Virus record (IMG/VR): IMGVR_UViG_3300036828_000332
Span: 1-52,037 of that record
From: a virus
Strand: one strand, 5' to 3'
DNA: 52,037 nt
A program made the position numbers and the translations under genes. The notes beneath the pieces are model-generated. The model had not been told where the DNA came from and ran no database searches. It was given only the letters and a program-made list of their open reading frames with translations. Below, piece after piece: positions 49,714 to 52,037 of the stretch; position 1 is the first letter of the stretch, and the number at the start of each line of letters is the position of its first letter.

Positions 49714-50039
49714 GCGACACCAAGCGCATCGCCGAACTCAACAACCTCGCGCGCACCGCGATGGGCATCTGTAGCCGAGCCCGCCAGACTAGCGGCATCT
49801 CGGCACTGCCGCCCGCGGTTCAATCCCGCATCCGCGAAAAGGTGGAAACCTTCTCGGATTTCACCCCCGGTAACGACCCGCACGGCGAGCGCGACTTTGG
49901 CGCGTTCGAGCACGATGGCGAACGTATCTTTTGGAAAATCGACTACTACGACAAGGCCCTGGAGTGGGGAAGTGAAGACCCGGCGAACCCGCAAGTTACC
50001 ACGCGGGTTCTGACCATCATGCTGGCCGAAGAGTACTGA
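49710..50039 (+). CDS. DUF3768 family protein, 109 aa
   Basis: The C-terminal 65 residues contain FSDFTPGNDPHGERDFGAFEHDGERIFWKIDYYDKALEWGS and the final TTRVLTIMLAEEY, the signature of DUF3768, small proteins common on proteobacterial plasmids and mobile elements. Function unknown. The presence of this plasmid-type gene marks the cassette as accessory cargo. ATG at 49710 overlaps the upstream stop. Confidence 0.88.
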   Translation: MSDTKRIAELNNLARTAMGICSRARQTSGISALPPAVQSRIREKVETFSDFTPGNDPHGERDFGAFEHDGERIFWKIDYYDKALEWGSEDPANPQVTTRVLTIMLAEEY

Positions 50040-50058
50040 AGAAATGAAAGGACTCATT

Positions 50059-50364
50059 ATGAAGACGACGAAAATACCAGACACAAGAACCCTTGCCGAA
50101 AAGCGCCGCGATGCCAGTTTGGCACGCCAAACCTTCTCGGGTGGACATGGCAAACGATCCAAAAAGATCCGCTGCGAATGCGGACAGATGACTGCCGCGC
50201 GGGCCCTCGCCAGAGGCCACTACTGCGGAGCCGAAGCGGTTGCAGCTCGGGCGGCCGATGAGATCACCAACCTTTGGTGGGCCGCGCCGGATGAGAACAG
50301 ACTGAGCAAGCTGGACGTGGTTCGCGAGATCATCCTGCGCCACTTCAAGGAATCGAAAGCATGA
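50059..50364 (+). CDS. hypothetical protein with CxC cluster, 101 aa
   Basis: The N-terminal half is very basic (KKIRCECGQMTAARALARGHYC), with three Cys near residues 43-60, a possible zinc site; the C-terminal half is helical. Of two possible starts, ATG at 50059 is preferred because AAAGGACT (the ribosome site used at other starts here) precedes it; the ATG at 50044 lies before that site. It ends with an ATGA overlap to the next gene. Confidence 0.72.
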   Translation: MKTTKIPDTRTLAEKRRDASLARQTFSGGHGKRSKKIRCECGQMTAARALARGHYCGAEAVAARAADEITNLWWAAPDENRLSKLDVVREIILRHFKESKA

Positions 50365-50804
50365 GCCACTACGAGTTTGTTCTGGTGCGATCCGCTGGCG
50401 ATAAGTGGGGTCCGAGCATCTGGAACTTTTACGAAACACAGGAGGATGCCGCGCAAGCGGCACTGCAGGTCAATTCGCAGGAACGCGGCGATCTCTATAC
50501 GCCGATGACCTACGTGCGCTTCCAGGAGTTGGAGCGGGAGTTCTGGCTGAAGGAGGGACCATCCAGGATCTCCGCCGAGAAGTTCCATGACATGCTGAAT
50601 GTCTTGCCGCCCATGCGCTGGAAACAGGAGGGTGCTTTCAACTCCTTCATGATGTCCGAGCGCATGAGCGGAACATTCACCTACCAGTACGCGCAGCTCG
50701 GGTTCGAGCCCGGAGCGGTGTACTTCCAAAAGATGGTGGATCTGGCGGATGCGACAACTTTTATGACTGAAAAGAATGTGAGGGAACTATGCAGCTTACG
50801 GTAA
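50361..50804 (+). CDS. hypothetical protein, possibly DUF1419-like, 147 aa
   Basis: The N-terminal 60 residues have a WGPSIWNFYETQEDAAQAAL helix and are unassigned. The C-terminal half, ISAEKFHDMLNVLPPMRWKQ and FNSFMMSERMSGTFTYQYAQLG, resembles my memory of DUF1419-type plasmid proteins (E-x-F-x-x-M-L-x-V-L-P-P). This is tentative. It overlaps the next gene by 16 bp. Confidence 0.65.
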   Translation: MSHYEFVLVRSAGDKWGPSIWNFYETQEDAAQAALQVNSQERGDLYTPMTYVRFQELEREFWLKEGPSRISAEKFHDMLNVLPPMRWKQEGAFNSFMMSERMSGTFTYQYAQLGFEPGAVYFQKMVDLADATTFMTEKNVRELCSLR

Positions 50805-50986
50805 CAATCACCATGGGCAATGATGCCATGCAGACCGGCGAGGATCTGGCCGACGCGCTGCGCAGGGTGGCGAAGGAGGTTGAGGATCTGAGAATGACCG
50901 AAGCCCATGCGGAAAGGCTGTCGGGCCGCATCCGAGACGTCAACGGCAATACGGTAGGAGGGTGGAGTGTAACAGGCACAGCATAG
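50789..50986 (+). CDS. hypothetical protein, 65 aa
   Basis: A short protein with strand-like start (MQLTVTITMGNDAM), then an amphipathic helix (GEDLADALRRVAKEVEDLR) and a glycine-rich C-terminus. No family is recognised. Last gene of the plus-strand cassette, followed after 11 bp by an intrinsic terminator. Confidence 0.7.
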   Translation: MQLTVTITMGNDAMQTGEDLADALRRVAKEVEDLRMTEAHAERLSGRIRDVNGNTVGGWSVTGTA

Positions 50987-50997
50987 GCAATTTGACC

Positions 50998-51033
50998 AGC
51001 CCCGATTCGGACCATTCCGGATCGGGGCTTTTG
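50998..51033 (+). terminator. intrinsic terminator of the right cassette
   Basis: AGCCCCGAT (50998-51006) pairs with ATCGGGGCT (51021-51029), with short inner pairing (CGG/CCG), followed by TTTT. It lies 12 bp after the last gene of the cassette. Confidence 0.85.
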
Positions 51034-51034
51034 C

Positions 51035-51085
51035 GTGAAGCTCATCTTGTGGTGAAGCTCTGCACTTGGTGAAGCTCTGCAAGCT
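51035..51085. repeat. 17-bp periodic repeat array, three units
   Basis: GTGAAGCTC occurs at 51035, 51052 and 51069, again exactly 17 bp apart, in the same orientation as the array at 47960-48061. The two arrays flank the eight-gene plus-strand cassette. Confidence 0.9.
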
Positions 51086-51124
51086 CAGCTTAGCCCTGGT
51101 CGGAGTCGGTAAAAGTGAAGTGAA

Positions 51125-51230
51125 ATAGCACTTTCAACTTCAGCTCGTAGCACTTTTGGTCGGTAGCACTTTTCACCAGGTTCGTAGCACTTTGGTCGGG
51201 TAGCACTTTTGACTCGGATCGTAGCACTGT
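51125..51230. repeat. GTAGCACTTT iteron-like repeats
   Basis: (G/A)TAGCACT(T)(T) occurs six times, beginning near 51125, 51147, 51163, 51184, 51200 and 51221. The spacing alternates between 16 and 21-22 bp (composite of about 37 bp). GGTCGG or GACTCGG follow several copies. Two more copies lie at 243 and 264, across the presumed circular junction. Such iterated sites are typical of replication initiator or regulator binding. Confidence 0.85.
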
Positions 51231-51294
51231 CATTGGCCTTGATCCCCATGGGGGAATGGGGGAATGGATCGTATAAAAATCTTTTGCTGATCTC

Positions 51295-51371
51295 TTGACA
51301 TATTCAGCATGTCATGCGTACTATGGTCAAGTACCCGCTAATGCGGGGTATAGAAACGGACAAATAAACAT
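51295..51371 (+). promoter_or_regulatory. promoter, dyads and leader of the H1-like gene
   Basis: TTGACA (51295-51300), 18-nt spacer and TACTAT (51319-51324) form a good promoter. A palindrome GCATG-T-CATGC (51307-51317) lies in the spacer, an ideal operator position. The transcript should start near TACCCGC-TAAT-GCGGGGTA (51332-51350), another hairpin, followed by AAACGGACAAATAAAC and the ATG, closely resembling the 48417-48491 module. Confidence 0.75.
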
Positions 51372-51857
51372 ATGACAAACAAACAGATCAAGAATTCAGT
51401 AGCGGCAGAAAAGAAGATTGTCGATACTCTCAAGGCAGTAAAGGCAGCTCCGGCAGCTCCCAAGGCCTCTAAGGCTCCGGCAGCTCCCAATAAGGCATCC
51501 AAGGCAGCTCCGGCAGCTCCCAAGGCAGCTCCCAAGGCCTCTAAGGCTCCGGCAGCTCCTAAGGCCTTCGGCATCCACATCAACAAGACAGGCCGCGTAT
51601 GCTTCTCTTCTACCGCTGCAGCGCGCATTCCTGCAGACATGCCACATGCCCGCGTATTGGCCGATGGCAAGAAAATCAGCATCATTCCTGTAGCGAAATT
51701 TGCAGAGGATACTACGGAAATCCGCTTTGCTGGCAATCGGCCGTATATCTCCGCTACCAAAATCCTCAAGGGTACGGGCCTTTTTGATGGCTCCAAGAGC
51801 TTTGATTTCGAGGCCGCGCCCATCAATGGATGTGGCTTTCAATTCGTAATGGCTTAA
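51372..51857 (+). CDS. histone-H1-like protein with unknown C-terminal domain, 161 aa
   Basis: Residues 15-65 are a Lys/Ala/Pro repeat tail (KAAPAAPKASK, KAPAAPK units) like the H1-type tails of bacterial nucleoid proteins, which coat and condense DNA. Residues 66-161 form a distinct small domain (FGIHINKTGRVCFSSTAAARIP, KKISIIPVAKF) with beta-strand character, unrecognised by me. The gene has its own promoter and terminator and is not coupled to others, so it may be expressed in lysogens. A chromosome-packaging, host-silencing or partner-binding role is inferred from the tail only. Confidence 0.75.
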   Translation: MTNKQIKNSVAAEKKIVDTLKAVKAAPAAPKASKAPAAPNKASKAAPAAPKAAPKASKAPAAPKAFGIHINKTGRVCFSSTAAARIPADMPHARVLADGKKISIIPVAKFAEDTTEIRFAGNRPYISATKILKGTGLFDGSKSFDFEAAPINGCGFQFVMA

Positions 51858-51882
51858 TCTCCCAAACATCCGCTTTACTCTT

Positions 51883-51915
51883 AAGGCCGCCTGCAGAAAT
51901 GCAGGCGGCCTTTTT
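51883..51915 (+). terminator. intrinsic terminator of the H1-like gene
   Basis: AAGGCCGCCTGCA, a GAAA loop and TGCAGGCGGCCTT form a perfect 13-bp stem followed by TTT (a run of five T in all). It lies 25 bp after the stop codon and just before the terminal tandem repeat. Confidence 0.95.
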
Positions 51916-51926
51916 CATTTCCCGAG

Positions 51927-52037
51927 CTGGCCTCGGGCATCCTGCTGGCCTCGGGCATCCTCCTGGCCTCGGGCATCCTGCTGGCCTCGGGCATCCTGCT
52001 GGCCTCGGGCATCCTCCTGGCCTCGGGCATCCTGCTG
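51927..52037. repeat. 18-bp tandem repeat, right end
   Basis: Six complete units of CTGGCCTCGGGCATCCT(G/C) and the first three bases of a seventh run to the end of the window. It is the same repeat as at 1-107. Confidence 0.95.

Larger units (their letters stand above)
50987..51371. other. gene-free region with terminator, repeats and promoter
   Basis: No gene is seen in these 385 bases. From left to right they hold an intrinsic terminator, three 17-bp GTGAAGC repeats, six GTAGCAC motifs at alternating spacing, a purine-rich GGGGGAATGGGGG run (51250-51264) and the promoter of the H1-like gene. Confidence 0.85.

Noticed and set aside
51372-51560. Recently expanded microsatellite in the H1-like gene
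   Set aside because: The repeats are imperfect at the DNA level and keep the reading frame and Lys/Ala/Pro pattern, so they are better explained as a selected protein tail.

Overview
The window reads as an essentially complete genome, or circular contig, of a temperate tailed phage with a long non-contractile tail (siphovirus). The head genes follow the lambda order: Nu1-like TerS, GpA-type TerL, gpW, lambda-type portal, S49/ClpP-like protease, decoration protein D, capsid protein E. They are followed by neck and tail genes, a tail tube, a G/GT frameshift pair, tape measure and an L/J-like tail tip. DNA is GC-rich, genes are packed with ATGA/GTGA overlaps, and a tyrosine integrase indicates lysogeny. 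The host cannot be named from the sequence; a GC-rich Gram-negative soil bacterium is only a guess. No tRNA, rRNA, CRISPR array or insertion sequence was recognised. Both ends of the window lie in the same 18-bp tandem repeat, so the molecule is probably circular or circularly permuted, with the break placed in a repeat.

Layout. (1) About 0.4-5.8 kb, minus strand: small phage proteins, an adenine/cytosine-N4 type DNA methyltransferase, a winged-helix replication-initiator-like protein and a VRR-NUC nuclease coupled to a short C5-methyltransferase; one plus-strand membrane protein sits at 849-1043. (2) 6.35-8.9 kb: repeat-rich noncoding DNA (candidate attP), the integrase and four translationally coupled small genes including an excisionase-like HTH protein. 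(3) 8.9-15.7 kb, minus strand: early genes, with a YqaJ-type exonuclease next to a candidate annealing partner, a ParB/DGQH-like protein and a Pro/Gly-rich repeat protein. (4) About 15.9-16.4 kb: an XRE regulator on the plus strand with two strong dyads upstream, a plausible lysogeny switch. (5) 16.4-45.4 kb, minus strand: the whole structural operon, read right to left from terminase to tail fibre. (6) 45.5-47.9 kb, plus strand, divergent from terminase: ParB-like protein, a 50-aa protein and a Mom-like DNA-modification protein, then two more small genes. (7) 48.0-51.0 kb: a plus-strand cassette of eight small, mostly unknown genes with its own promoter and terminator. (8) 51.0-52.0 kb plus 1-0.4 kb: repeats, iteron-like motifs and a histone-H1-like gene.

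The most notable observations are: a full intein (357 residues) in the terminase nuclease domain; a textbook -1 frameshift site (A AAT TTT, 6-nt spacer, GC-rich hairpin) between tail chaperones G and T; five transcription starts that share a -10 box, a hairpin at the predicted 5' end and a CAAACAAAC leader; two arrays in which GTGAAGC recurs exactly every 17 bp with unrelated bases in between; a ParB-small ORF-Mom operon beside two further DNA methyltransferases; and the H1-like protein. No lysis cassette could be recognised.
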